A DNA stretch of 64,000 bases from Diphasiastrum complanatum. Its lineage: Eukaryota; Streptophyta; Lycopodiopsida; Lycopodiales; Lycopodiaceae. Made by a program: the position numbers and the translations under genes. Location: assembly GCA_029204225.1 (NCBI GenBank), contig CM055094.1, forward strand, positions 64,258,714-64,322,713. Direction: 5' to 3'. This document shows, one piece after another, positions 46,698 through 58,830 of this stretch. The number at the start of each line of letters is the position of its first letter. The first letter of the stretch is position 1. The notes under the pieces were generated by a model. It was not told the DNA's origin and searched no databases. It saw nothing but the letters and a program-made list of their open reading frames with translations.

Positions 46698-47383
46698 TGA
46701 AAAATTGCCTACATTGGCAAATCTAGCCATGTAGAATATTGTACATATTGTCAATATTTCTTGTTAGTCACTTGTATGGCCAAAGTGCCACATGGCAATC
46801 TACACCTAATTTAGGTTACCACGAGTCAAGAGGAGTGGTTGTGTCCATTTGGTAGTGATTCCTACTTTGTAGGATCTAGACCTTGATTTATGATGAGATT
46901 TGTACCTACCATGTACCTACCAAGCATGACTCTAGGATCTAGGCTAGGGTTTTAACTTTAGGCAAGAAAGTTGAGTCTACTTCCTTGTTACATGCTGGAT
47001 TTTCACCTAACTTTTCAAAGGAAGTGTCTTTTACTATGTATTTCCATTCTCCATAGTGAGGAGATAGAAAGTTTTTGGAGCCTCAAGGAGAAACTTGAAT
47101 TTTCTCTCTTTGTATGATGATAGTGATTGATTCCAATAAAACCCAGATTTGGCACACTTCAAACTCTATCTACAGGCCATACAACAGCTTGCTTTTCACA
47201 CGTGTGAACTAAGTATTAAGTTTTTGATCAATGATTTGATTGTCTCTACTTGTTTTCTATCAAGCTGCTAAACTAGATCTTGATTTGTTGACTAGTATCT
47301 GATAGATTGTTAATCAAGCACACAATCAACCTTGTGGATCATTCAAATATCCATTTATGGTCCTTAGTACTGTACTTTCAACA
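46698..47383 (+). repeat. 5' LTR of copia-3 (686 bp)
   Basis: Starts TGAAAAATTGCC, ends CTGTACTTTCAACA, and is followed at once by a primer site. Matches the solo LTR at 22541-23212 and the truncated LTR at 42749-43280. Carries TTCACACGTGTGAA at 47195-47208. Confidence 0.85.
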
Positions 47384-47396
47384 TGGTATCAGAGAC
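47384..47396 (+). other. Primer binding site (tRNA-iMet) of copia-3
   Basis: TGGTATCAGAGAC right after the LTR CA end. Confidence 0.93.
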
Positions 47397-48016
47397 AAGT
47401 ACAAGGCTATTGATTAGTGTTTAAGACTAATCCAGTTTTAGTAGGTTTTGGGTGCAAAAAGCTAGTATTGGAAGGGCGAGCTAGTATCCAAGTTTTGGTG
47501 AGGGGATTTGATCCCAAACATTTTTTGGATCAAAATCCATACGATTCACACGTGTGGGCAACTCTGAACCAGCATTTAAGCCCCTATATTTATTGGACCA
47601 TTGTAATTTCATCTGGAGTCAGTTTGATGTAATTTTTTGTGCAAATCCTAGGATAAGCTACCAAAATCACTTGCCATTAATTAGTTTTGGATTTGATTCA
47701 TGATAACTAATTAATCTAGGCTGAATTCAAGCCCTCTTAAAGTGAAAAATAGGTCTTGAAAGTACATCAAAGTGATAGAGAGAAAGAGAGTCATTCTATT
47801 GTCCAAAAATAGCCAAGATTGGCAAAATTTGCTTGAGAGTCGTTTTCACTTCATCTTATTTTCATTCCAACCTTGTGAGGGAGTGATAGAACTATGATTA
47901 CAAGTCCATCTGTTGGATTAGAAATCAAATTTGATTGGAACACTACAAGTTAGAAACCTTTGTGAGTTTCAAGTTCAATCAAGTCTATATCTTGTGTGTA
48001 GAATTTCACTAGTAAG

Positions 48017-48945
48017 ATGGGATCAGTTGGAGCATACCTTCTAGAAGCTAGTGAGAGGTTAAATTCTACCAATTATGCTATTTGGAAAGTGAGGATGGAG
48101 TCACTCATGGTGCTCCAAGATCTTTATGAGTTTCTAATTGATGATGAAGATGAACCTCTAGGTGCACAAGAATTAGTGAGATACAAGAAGAGATCTAGGC
48201 TAGCACTTCATTGTGTGAAAATGAATGTGAGCAATGATCTTCTAAGGGAGGTATCATCATGTAAAAGTGCTAAAGAGGCTTGGGAATCTTTAAAATCAAT
48301 CTATGAGTCTAGTAATACTTCGAGGGTTCTCATGCTTAGGAATCAGATCCTGCAAAGCATGAAGAGGAGTGATGAGAGTGCACAGGATTATGTGCTCAGA
48401 ATCAAATCTCTAAATAGGGAGTTAGCTTCCATTGGAGAGAAGATTCAAGATGGAGATCTTGTTCAGATTGTCCTTAATGTTTTAGGGAGTGGCTTTTCTA
48501 ATTTGGTCCAAAGCTTCGCAATCCAATACACTTTGTCCACTATAGAAAAACTTCATAGCATATTAGTGGCTGAAGAGTGTAGGATGATGCACACCAATGC
48601 AAGAATGAATTCTATGTCTCTGCAAGATGGTGATGAGAAAGCAAATTTCTCATTCAAAGGCAAGAAGAAGACCAATGGCAAGAAGAAGCACTTCAAGGAC
48701 ACCAAGGAAGAGGATGATGCTTCAAGCTCAAAGGGCAAGATCAAGGACAAGTCCAAGTTCAAATGTTTTTTTTGTGGAAAGAAATGACATTTTGCATCAG
48801 AATGTCTCAAGAAGAATAAGGCACAAGAGAGCAAGCAAAGCAACATTGCACATCAGGAGGAGGAGGAGGATGAAGAAGAGTCATCTCTGATGGTCTCATG
48901 CATCAAAAATTGGCTAATTCCAGTAAACCAAGTGTGAAATCAGAA
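48017..48945 (+). pseudogene. copia-3 gag
   Basis: About 256 open codons from ATG (MGSVGAYLLEASERLNSTNY, AIWKVRMESLMVLQDL; YVLRIKSLNRELASIGE). A stop falls inside the zinc knuckle: CFFCGKK*HFASEC (48764-48805), where the expected Gly codon GGA is TGA. The frame runs on to an acidic tail and ends at the junction with another element near 48950. Protease, integrase and RT are missing. The gag is otherwise well preserved, so inactivation is fairly recent. Confidence 0.92.
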
Positions 48946-48949
48946 TTGA

Positions 48950-49690
48950 TCAAGTATATAAACCTCTATTGAGTTTTGACCTACAAAAGATCCATTCTAC
49001 ATTTGCAAAAATGTTGATTTTTGAGCAGAGATCAATCTAGCATGCTCTAGCATTGGTAACTCCTCCAAATCCTTGCTCAATATGGCTGTTCCTTTCATAA
49101 CCTGAAACACAAGAGCTCTGATACCATGTGAAGGACTTCAGATCATTCAAGATCCAATCCATGTTCCTGATCTTTGGTTACAATAAGGAGCAAACCAACA
49201 ATCCTGCCAATGCAGAAAAATCAGCATCTACATACAAAATGAGATGCAAACTCTAAGAGATACTGATCAAACATGAACCAGAACATAGAATATGTTTTCT
49301 TTCTATACAATTATAGTACCCTACTATATTTCACACATGTGAAACCAAAAATAACAATAAATGATCATTCTACACATAGAACTGCAAGATAACATCATGA
49401 GAGTGTACCAATGAGTAGTAGAACCCAAAGAGAACCATGTATAATGATGAAATAAGAGAGATAAGAGAGAAGACGTGTCTCTCCACATCCTTTTATAGAG
49501 TGTCCAAACCCTATTTGACCACTTGGCTTTTCCTCCAAAATGTAAACCCTACTATTTTTGGGTCTAGATTCAAAGTACCCAAAATTCAAATTTGAATCTC
49601 TCTAAAACTCGATTAACAACTTTCCCACACTTTCAAAAAAATTTTATTGAATGTATTTTAAACTAATATAACTTCAAAAAAGTTAATCTC
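48950..49690 (-). mobile_element. copia-4: leader, primer site and LTR only (minus)
   Basis: Primer site complement GCTCTGATACCA at 49115-49126; LTR from 49127. The leader (ATCTAGCATGCTCTAGCATT, TCCTCCAAATCCTTG) matches copia-2's leader, and the LTR matches copia-2's LTR including TTCACACATGTGAA (49330-49343) and a TATA in TTTTATAGAGTG. Everything downstream of the leader is gone; it faces the truncated copia-3 gag. Confidence 0.8.
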
Positions 49691-49701
49691 TTAGTCTAAA
49701 A

Positions 49702-50626
49702 TGAGCTACAATTGGAGAGAGTATCAGTCCACTCAAATATTCTCGGTGCGTGCACTACTGGTGACTTAGTAGGCGAACACAAGGACATAATAAATCTAGA
49801 GCTTCTAATGCGCGGTGTTAGCAGAAGCGATGAGTAGACAACCAGACAAATCAATTAGATAGTCAGATAGAACATGAAAAGCATTGCAGTATTGACACGA
49901 ATCTAAATGCAGAACCAAACAGAGCTGTAATCAGATTAAGTATAATGAAATATACAAGTCAATAATGTAGGTGAGCACAAAACAATAGTGGACGTAACTG
50001 CGTGCTTCACAAAGCTAATCACAATCTGCGAAGATTATGAACCTATTACTGACAATTTGTTTGAAAGAAAGAATCGATGTGTGAATGCACCTACAATGTC
50101 TGTCTCACATATTACAAATCATGCTTTGTTCTCTATCGTATGTAAATACACAAAAATGGTATTCACTATATACAAAAATTTTGCAGGTGTGCAAATGAAG
50201 AAGGTACAAAAGTGTTGAACGAGAATGAGGAGATCGCGCCTTTGAGCTTCGCTAGAATTGACGCTGGTGAAAATGTGAAAATTGTGACACTTTGTTGCAT
50301 TATTTGCTTGTCATAAATTGCGAGTATTTATGTAGATTGTCGCATTGTCGGCTTTTTTGCTTGTTCAGGTTTACTTGTATATATGCAAGTTGTGTTGCCA
50401 AACACTTAGTTGCTCAGAATGGCCCAAAGGTGAAAAGGCGACGTTGTCAAGTTTTTCGATAACAATGTTGGGTTTTTCGCCTGTGAAAATTCTTGAGTAA
50501 AAATGTAGACTGTAGCGACAACAGTTCAAATGTGCAGACTGTGGGACAACAAAAGTAAAAATACAGTAGTATGAATATCAGCAGATTAACATAGGATTCA
50601 GGAGAGTAGAGGAGATAAATCCAACA
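49702..50626 (-). repeat. 3' LTR of copia-5
   Basis: Starts about TGAGCTACAATTGG and ends AAATCCAACA next to the polypurine tract. It retains a ~35-bp block (around 50025-50065) lost from the other LTR. Confidence 0.88.
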
Positions 50627-50802
50627 CCCCTCCCTTAATCTGGATCCGTGAATGCCTTGATATTCAAACTATGCAATGCACAAAACTTGTTGTGTGTATT
50701 AATACTTAATGCCTTTGTAAATATCTCTACAACCATGTACTACATTCTACAGTACGTTAAGCTTACCTCCTTGTTGAGAACCTTGCCCCTAATATAGTGA
50801 TA

Positions 50803-51237
50803 TCATATCTCAATATGCTTACTCCTAGAGTGAAATCTAGGGTTGGCCGATAAAGCAATAGCACTCTGATTATCACAAAATATAATTGTAGGGCTGTACT
50901 GATTCAAACTAATGTCTGACAGTAAATTTCTCAACCAAAATGCTTCTTTAATAGATTGAGAAGCAACAATGTATTCTATTTTTGTAGATGAAAGAGCAAT
51001 AGTGGTTTTCTTATGACTGTTCCATGAGATAGGACCGTCGTTGAAGAAGAATGTAAATCCAAATGTGGACTTATGATTGTCTACATCTCCTCCCCGGTTT
51101 GCATCAGAATATCCATTGAGTTGATGAAGATTGTCATTGTTGACTTCTCCATAGTAGATGCACTGGTCTATGGTAGCTCGAATATATCTCATGACTCCTA
51201 TGAGAGCCTTCCAATGGGTAATGCCAGGATTAGCCAT
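50803..51237 (-). pseudogene. copia-5 RNase H remnant
   Basis: Reads LNGYSDANRGGDVDNHKST, FNDGPISWNSHKKTTIALSS, TKIEYIVASQSIKEAFWL and FCDNQSAIALS, then RSKHIEI. The standard SxADWAGD and SSTEAEY motifs are altered (DANRGGD, STKIEY), so the enzyme is probably dead. Confidence 0.9.
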
Positions 51238-51458
51238 AAATTGGCTGAGTGAGTGGAGAAGATTAGTCTAGGTGATAGGAGTAACTATCAGTGACTTAAG
51301 TATGAAAATCTGGTGCTAAATTATAGAACAATAAGACAATCACTCTATCGGCTAGTAGAGTCTTGTTTCTGTGGAAGCTTATCAGGCTATAGAAATAGCT
51401 CTGAAATGAAACCGCTTAAAGAATCAAATAGGTTCTGATATCTTTGGCTCTGATACCA

Positions 51459-52341
51459 TGTCGGAAGAAAATTGGAAGGAGGATCAGTTCGCTCAAATCT
51501 TCTCGGTCCATGCACTACTGGTGACTTAGTAGGCGAACACAAAAACATAATAATTTTAGAGCTTCTAATGCGCGGTGGTAATGGAAATGACAAGCAGACA
51601 ACCAAACAAATCAATTGGATAGTCAGACAGAACATGAAAAGCATTGCAGTATTGACACAAATCTGAACGCAGAACCAAATAGAGTTGTAATCAGATTAAG
51701 TATAACAAAATATACAAGTCAATAATGCAGGTGAGCACAAAACAATAGCAGACGTAACCGTGTGCTTCACAAAGCTAATCATAATCTGAAAGAAAGAATC
51801 GATGTATTTACAATGTCTGTCTCAATGTTACAAATCATGCTTCGTTCTCTGTTGTATGTAAATACACAAATATTCACTATATACACAAATTTTACAGATG
51901 TGCAAATGAAGAAGGTACAAAAGTGGTTGTGCCATCTATAGGAGATCGTGGGTGGTCGTCGTTGTCAAATCTGATTGCACAGTGCATATAATGAGTGTGA
52001 GGAGCCGCGATGTCGGGCTTTGCTAAAATTGACGCTAGTGAAAATGCGAAAATTTTGACACTTTGTCGCATTTTTCGCATTTTCGACTTTTTCGCCTATT
52101 CAAGTTTACTTGTATTTATGCAGACTATGTCGCAAAACACTTAGTTGCTCAGGATGGCCTGAAGGTGAAAAGGCGACAGTGTCAAGTTTTTCGCCTGTGG
52201 AAATTCTTGAGTAAAAATGTAGACTGTAGCGACAAACAGTTCAAATATGCATACTGTGGGACAACACAAGTAAAAATGTAGTAGCATGAATGGAGGCAGA
52301 TTAATATAGGATTTAGGAGAGTAGAGGAGATAAATCCAACA
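51459..52341 (-). repeat. 5' LTR of copia-5
   Basis: Plus-strand ends TGTCGGAAG and AAATCCAACA. Contains several TTTTTCGCC/TTTCGCATT-type CG-containing runs. Matches 49702-50626. Confidence 0.9.
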
Positions 52342-52639
52342 TTTAAGGACATGGATAACTACAAATAATTATTTTTCTTGTGTTGTATAACACAACTAAG
52401 AACTAGTGAAGTCTTTGCTTTTGAACATGGCCTATCATTTTGATATAGAACTTCTCCAATTGTAGTATCACTTGCATTGATATTAATGACGTAAAGTTGA
52501 TTATGATCTACAATACGTAAAACAAGAGTTGAAACAATTAGTATTTTAAGTTTATCAATAGACTAATTCAGTTCCTCATTCCATACAACATGTAGACTAT
52601 ATTCATTCCTCTTTTTATTTTTGATAACAATGTCTTTTG

Positions 52640-52870
52640 TCGAATTATTGAGTGGTGCCACCACCTTAGTGTAATCCTAAATAAATCTCCAAAAGAAAAT
52701 TGTAAATCCAAAAAATGATTTAACTTGCTTAGTAGTTTGTGTTATCAGCCAATCGATAGCTATGTTGATAATATTCGTGTCAATCTTGATCTCATAAGTC
52801 GTAATCTTATGACTGAGTCTCATGCTTAAAGAATCCACATTTGGATTTCTTATTATAGATTGACTCCTAC
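52640..52870 (-). pseudogene. Ty3/gypsy RT fragment, decayed
   Basis: Nucleotide-level match to 11220-11440 (GTGCCACCACCTTRGYGTA, ATCTCCAAAAGAAAAT, TTRACTTGCTTA, CCAATCRAYARCTAT, CATGCTTAAWGAAT). On the minus strand it gives scraps of KCGFFKHE and FFWRFI-type motifs in changing frames. Low coding integrity. Confidence 0.75.
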
Positions 52871-53289
52871 CAGAGATTCATCAAGACAATTTTGAAATAT
52901 TCTATGTTATTCTGATGGAACTAACCTTCGCCCACTTAACTGGAGATGAAAAATAGTATAATATAATTGTGCTAGACTCAACAAAGGTTCTTATAGATAT
53001 CAGAATAAAATTTCAAATTGGCAATGGTTTAGATGATAAAAAATGGTATTTTCCAAAAAACTATTTCAAGAACAAACCTTTGCCCACTTCACTGTGTGAA
53101 GAATAAAAAGCCATCCAGCTTGTCTATTGGGGTTGATGAGGAAAATAATCTTGCTTGTGCATTTACAAGTTGTAAGTATCATTCTCTAGCATGTACAAAC
53201 TCGAGCTACATGACATGCACACTGTCTAGATGGTCATATTTCACTTTGTTCCATTGTATATATCTAAGGTATGTGAATTGAGCACATGA
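52871..53289. other. Sequence between gypsy fragment and copia-6 LTR
   Basis: Plus ORF 53033-53281 has no recognisable domain. No gene supported. Confidence 0.35.
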
Positions 53290-53985
53290 CCTTGCAGATT
53301 AGGGCGAGTTTGAGTTAGGTAGATCTAGATTTGATGACATGCATAAAACTAGATGACATGCAAAATCAGTTAGAGTGCATGCATGCAACATGCAAGTTAG
53401 TATAAATGCTCTACACATGTCCAAGTCATCTAGGGAAGTCACATGCAAGGCATGTAAACAGTATTGGACACATGCAGTTTTGTAGGCTCAGAGTTGAGAA
53501 ATTGACATTTGGACAAAATAGGTAGAAGTTAGGTGCAATTTTAGCATGCAAGTTGTTAGGTGTCAATATAGTAATAGTTTACACTTGATTAGGTGTAGGG
53601 AATGCATTGAATGCAAGGAGTACCATGAATTTTGGCTCTCCTATATATGTACATATCATTCTCATTCATATCTAATGATGAATCAAGCTTTGGTAACGTC
53701 ATAATGTTAAAATTGGATCTCATGCTATTTTGCTTGTTTTTGGTATTCTCTTTCTAACTCGAGTAGAAGGCATTCTTCATACATTATTTTGCTTATGTAT
53801 TCTCTCTATGAGGAATTAGTATTGCTTTGAACAGTAGCATTCTAGATTGTGCTCTAGCCTTAGAACTGTTGGTAGATTGCAGGATTGCTCTACAGGTGAT
53901 CTGTGTGCCACCATAAAGCATGGTATCGATCATTCAGATATTTCTTGTGGATCCCCACACGTGTGAATTTTCTGGATTTTTCACA
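53290..53985 (+). repeat. 5' LTR of copia-6 (left boundary approximate)
   Basis: Ends TTTTTCACA at 53985 right before a primer site. It contains a TATA box in CTCCTATATATGTAC (about 53638) and CACACGTGTGAA at 53957-53968. No matching 3' LTR was found in the window. Confidence 0.65.
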
Positions 53986-53998
53986 TGGTATCAGAGCC
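53986..53998 (+). other. Primer binding site (tRNA-iMet) of copia-6
   Basis: TGGTATCAGAGCC, a perfect match to the usual plant copia primer site. About 90 bp downstream the element is interrupted by the LARD-like insertion. Confidence 0.93.
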
Positions 53999-54093
53999 AT
54001 ACCATGCTTTGAATGCTACTACCATTAGGTGTATGAAGATTTTTCTATCCATTCAAGCTAGGAAGCTGTTTAGCAGTATTTTGCTATCTTTTC

Positions 54094-54563
54094 TGTTAAA
54101 ATCCTATTAGGATCTAGTGCAGTATGCAGATCACATCACACAATCACCATAGTCACTCCTCACAAGCTCTCAAAGATGGCACAACAAAAGTTGTTAGATT
54201 ACGAAGAAACACTGTACATATAGAGTATTCACAAACTACATGAAAAGGTAGGTGTCCTAAAATTGGCCTACCACCTGTCAAACTAAGGTCGGGCCCAATA
54301 TGGCCAAATTCGACTAACAAACTTGGGACATGCCCCCAAGTATAGCAAGTACTGTAAATAACTCTGTACAGGCTAATTCTTCCTATGTGTGGCTACCCAG
54401 CTAATCCAAGTAGCCGTCTATGGGATCAGTGCCCAGTCAATATATCCTAACGGGTCACGTCTTGAACACAACCATATACAGTAAACCAAATAAACTGTAC
54501 ACCAATTACATCATCACATTTAGAGCTTATACTAATGAATCACATCAAAACTGATTTCTAACT
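54094..54563 (-). repeat. 3' LTR of the LARD-like element (470 bp)
   Basis: Plus ends TGTTAAAATCC and CTGATTTCTAACT. Differs from the other LTR by roughly 20 scattered substitutions and one indel. Confidence 0.92.
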
Positions 54564-57500
54564 CTCTCTCCTTTAAGCTCAAATGTGATAAGAGTGAAAA
54601 ACAATAATTTGTAGCAATGTCTGGAGTGTCCAAAAGATGTTTCATGTCCATGCTACTCTGTACTTGACTCACACTCAAGCACACCAACAAACCACCAGGT
54701 TTGACTCACAAAGTATCATGTAAACACAATGCTCATACAGAGAGTCTACCATACTCTCGACCAACTGACTCGTCCCCAATCCAACTTGAACACAAGTGGA
54801 CCACATGAGCGTCATGGATCAAACTGAGGAAATCCCACTACCACCATGAGACTTACATCCTCCATCTAGCTAGGCTAACATCCTATCAGACACTTACAAG
54901 CACAAACTTGTAAAGCTGACATAAATGAGCTACTGAGGCTCAACTTGAGGAAATCTTACTGCCACCATAAGATTGCACCCTCACCAGATAGACAACTAGT
55001 AGACAATGACAAGTCAATGAGCATAAAGTGACTACTTTGCTTCTGACGTAGCAAATGCACAACCACATACAACTCCAACTCAGATCTAGACTCTCGTGAC
55101 AAGGTAACATGCAAGCCCACACACACTCATGCAAACCAACACGAATGATAAAGCATCAAATAAATGACCAAGGCCTGCCCATAAGTGGTATCCCGTCGTA
55201 CCAACACCTGTGCCACCTGTAGATCCGCTGCTACACCACTAGTCACCAAATCAGGTCCTCAACCATGGCTTGCACCTGTAACCAAGATGCCCTCATGTCC
55301 AAGCATATCACATAGATGTCCTCATACATCATCCAAGATCAACCATCTCGAACCAATGAGCGCTCCAAGCCTCATCCCTGATGTATCTCCCAAACAAAGC
55401 TATGCTCCAAGCCGCTTTGCCCTGACATCCTATCCAATAAGACCTAAAAGTTGATCCCCATCCACTTAATGAATGAATGTACACAAACCTCACCATAGAC
55501 TATACTTAAGTAGCTCGCCCACCTCCCAGAGATACTGATGATGATCTGCCTATCCTACATCCCATGTAGGTTCAACTTTCCATGCTTGACGTTGCCAACT
55601 CTGATTTGACCAGTACATAGGCCTCCCACCAAGGAGCCTATCTCCTCACACATCCATCATATCATTCCAAACCAAAACAAATGCAAACTAGATCCACTAT
55701 CGTGATGAATATCTCATCCACGATCCATAGCATATCAAGTAGGATAGCTCCAGAACACTGTACCATGTACCATCTGATCACCAAATATCCATTACCTACT
55801 GATAGCTCCCCAAGAATCTGTTCACCTGTAGTGCAACTAGACTCCAACTGGATCTAACCAAAACCTGCTTACCAAAAGATGATAGATAGAAATAACATGT
55901 GATGCCAACTTGGAGACTACCATGCATATGACCATGCAGCTCACCTGATTACTCACCAAAGTATCAACTATCACTCCTTGAGCAACCATCTCCATCCCTA
56001 CTGGCTCACAACCATGGGCATGTTGGATCCACATCATCCCGTAATGCTCTACATGCCCTCAGGATATGTACCACCTCCAGGTACACTCCATGCCACCTAC
56101 CTCCAAGTAGGCATGACCCAGCCCTAGGTCATCACACATGATGCACCAGCTAAAGAACATCGTCCATACATAAAATGACATATCATACCTGAGCAACTGT
56201 AGCATCTCCCTGAGTGCCACCCCAATGGACTCATCATCCACATACTATGCTCACCTAATATCTCCGATCCTGATCACCATCCTGCTAGACAAGACAAACT
56301 CCAAAGCATCACCTGCTCCACCTAGCTCCTAGCATCTGCTCGCTCTCCCTGGCTATGTGCCACCTGACACCATGCCAACGCAAGCATATCTCTGAGTTGT
56401 CGCTCATGGGATCCCGAGACTACTGTCTCCCTGATCATACTGAGGTATAAAGTTATGGGTGACTTTCTCTAGGCTTAATTCTGATCTCACCACCTGAGAA
56501 TCTGCACCATAGAAATTCCAAAACTTGTGCCAAGCCTAGACTCCTGCAAATACAACCAACTGCATGAAAGCTATAGATAGCTTATCCACACCCGTGATGG
56601 TAGATGCCTCCCCATCGATGCCATGTCCAAAACTGGCCCCTTGCTGTAATGCCAACCTGTACTCCCAAATGTGCACTCCGCTCAATAGAATGGTGACGAA
56701 AACTCCCCAAAATGCCTTTCTCCCTGCTCTATGATGTCGCTCTGTCCATTGGCTCTGAGCAGCCAGTTTCAGGGGTAATTCTGGTCCAAGAATGGCCAAA
56801 ATAGGTGCCTTCTAGCCAAGGTTTTTTTCTTTCCAAAGGGTGACTTGCAATTTTGAACTGGTTCTTCGTTTCGAAGATTTTTAATGAAGAAGAGTCCATT
56901 CTAGACTTTGGCTCCCTTCATTGGAATTTCACATGAAGATTTTTAATGAAAAACCTTCAAAAATGGCCTTCAAATCTTCAAAGGCCCACTTCAAGACCAT
57001 CCCATGGCTTGGCTTACATCCAACGACGTTGCTTCGTCCTCCAGCTTGCGATCTCCATCGTTGATTAACGTGGACCATAATTCGACGATTATGTACATTC
57101 CTGCATGCTGACTTCATCCCTTTCATGCACTGGACCCTTAGAAGCGCTATGAGATCATCTTGTTTAATGTGCGCGAGCTGAGCCACGAGCTTCTCCTCTC
57201 TCTCTTTGCTTTCTTTCTTCACCAACACCATAGCTAGGGTTTTGGCCGCCCTCCTTGGATATGATCCAGTTTCCTTGCCTCTCCACGACCGTCCATGACC
57301 ACTAAAGATCGTCTTGGCAACATTAGGGCGCCCACTATCAGCACTTTATAGGTCTGAAATATGTCAACCACAGCTAAAAAACACTGATTTTTCACTTATA
57401 AACCCTAGCCCTGTGCAAGAGAGAGATTTCTTGGGCATTTCACCACATTTTTCAGTGGTTCTTCTTGCAGCTTCCTACAGCATTGAGGTCACCCTACTTC

Positions 57501-57982
57501 CAGTGATCTTATCCAATTTATAGTTCTCCAATTGATGTGATATTGATTGCAAACAAGCTGATTTTCTCAAAAATCCGTCAATACCCCACAAAACCAGAAA
57601 TTTTCCAAATTTTCTCTGTTTTCCATCCACTTTGACCCTGTAAATTGCCATGGCTCTCCATCACTGCTCTTTGCATTCTTATGCAAGCCCCGTTGCACCA
57701 AATGGCTGTCCACACAGTGAATGATGAAGCCACCATCGACGATTTCCCTGAAATCACTGAAACTGCAAGTTTCTCCGTGAATCCTCTCCGGAATCCACCT
57801 ACGACGATTGTTCTGATCTTCCTCGAAGCTCCGATCGAAGGAACTTTGTTGTCTCCTGCCATCCGGACTGCCTATACCCTGTATGGAGTCCTCTCTCCTT
57901 AGACGCTTTGAGTGCTATTTCTCCTGGTGAAAGATGCTATCCCATAGCTCCACCGGATCGTGCATACTTGCGACACCCTGTA
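54564..57982 (-). other. Internal region of the LARD-like element, no pol genes
   Basis: Less AT-rich than its surroundings; the plus strand is C-rich and G-poor, so the element-sense strand is G-rich. Minus ORFs 57862-57578, 57231-56929 and 56799-56536 have no recognisable domain. One (57231-56929) begins with a charged, coiled-coil-like KKESKEREEKLVAQLAHIK. It may contain captured host sequence. Confidence 0.6.
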
Positions 57983-57994
57983 GCTCTGATACCA
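57983..57994 (-). other. Primer binding site (tRNA-iMet) of the LARD-like element
   Basis: Complement GCTCTGATACCA adjacent to the LTR start at 57995; shows use of the same primer as the autonomous copia elements around it. Confidence 0.93.
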
Positions 57995-58463
57995 TGTTAA
58001 AATCCTATAAGGATCTAGTGCAGTATGCAGATCACATCACACAATCACCATAGTCACTCCTCACAAGCTCTCAAAGATGGCACAACAAAAGTTGCTAGAT
58101 TACAAAGAAACACTATACATATAGAGTATTCACAAACTGCATGAAAAGGCAAGTGTCCTAAAATTGGCCTACCACCTGTCAAACTAAGGTCGGGCCCAAT
58201 ATGGCCAAATTCGACCGACAAACTTGGGACATGCCCCAAGTATAGAAAGTACTGTAAATAACTCTGTACAGGCTAATTCTTCCTATGTGTGGCTACCCGA
58301 CTAACCCAAGTAGCCATCTACGGGATCAATGCCCGATCAATATATCCTAACGGGTCACGTCCCAAACACAACCATATACAGTAAACCAAATAAATTGTAC
58401 ACCAATTACATCATCACATTTAGAGCTTATACTAATGAATCAGATCAAAACTGATTTCTAACT
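57995..58463 (-). repeat. 5' LTR of the LARD-like element (469 bp)
   Basis: Adjacent to the primer site on one side and to the TTTTC target duplication on the other. Confidence 0.92.
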
Positions 58464-58572
58464 TTTTCTTGAATAGTTTTTTGGTGAATGAGGTTAGAAT
58501 TGATATTTTCAGTCTAGAACAGAGGATGTATGGAATTCTGACTTTTCACGGAGTTGCATATATAGTACACAG

Positions 58573-58830
58573 ACAGCAGCAGGTCGTACATCCACACATG
58601 TGAAGAGTTTTGGAGCTAATTCATGGAGTTCAAGCCAAGATAAACTAGGAATCAAGATATAGTACACAGGCAGCAGCAAGCCATACATCCACACATGTGA
58701 AGAGTTTTTGGAGCTAATTCAAGGAGTTCAAGCCAAGATAAACAGGCAGCAGCAGGTCGTACATCCACACGTGTGAAGAGTTTTGGAGCTAATTCATGGA
58801 GTTGAAGCCAAGATAAACTAGGAATCAATG
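58573..58830. repeat. Minisatellite, three copies of a 75-98 bp unit
   Basis: CAGCAGCAGGTCGTACATCC, ACACRTGTGAAGAGTTTTGG and GAGTTCAAGCCAAGATAAAC occur in order three times (from about 58573, 58671 and 58746). The second copy lacks the ACTAGGAATCAA spacer. Each unit carries a CACAYGTGTGAAG core like the LTR palindrome. Confidence 0.85.

Larger units (their letters stand above)
49702..52341 (-). mobile_element. copia-5: internally deleted element with two full LTRs
   Basis: 5' LTR 51459-52341, primer site complement GGCTCTGATACCA at 51446-51458, internal 832 bp, polypurine complement CCCCTCCCTTAATCTGG after 50626, and 3' LTR 49702-50626. Only RNase H remains of the pol gene. LTRs share nearly all sequence (ACTACTGGTGACTTAGTAGG, AGCTTCTAATGCGCGG), with indels. 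It could move only with enzymes from another copy. Confidence 0.92.
54094..58463 (-). mobile_element. LARD-like LTR element inserted in copia-6
   Basis: LTRs 54094-54563 and 57995-58463 are about 96% identical by eye. The primer site complement GCTCTGATACCA lies at 57983-57994, and a purine tract (complement CTCTCTCTCCTTT) after 54563. Exact 5-bp target duplications TTTTC flank it (54089-54093 and 58464-58468). With these, the LTR in element orientation begins AG and ends CA. The 3.4-kb internal part has no protease, integrase or RT I can find; its longest ORFs do not match known proteins. It is a large non-autonomous element mobilised in trans. Confidence 0.92.

Noticed and set aside
54564-57982. 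Captured host gene inside the LARD-like element
   Set aside because: Composition is suggestive, but no ORF or splice series could be tied to a known protein, so only an unassigned interior is reported.
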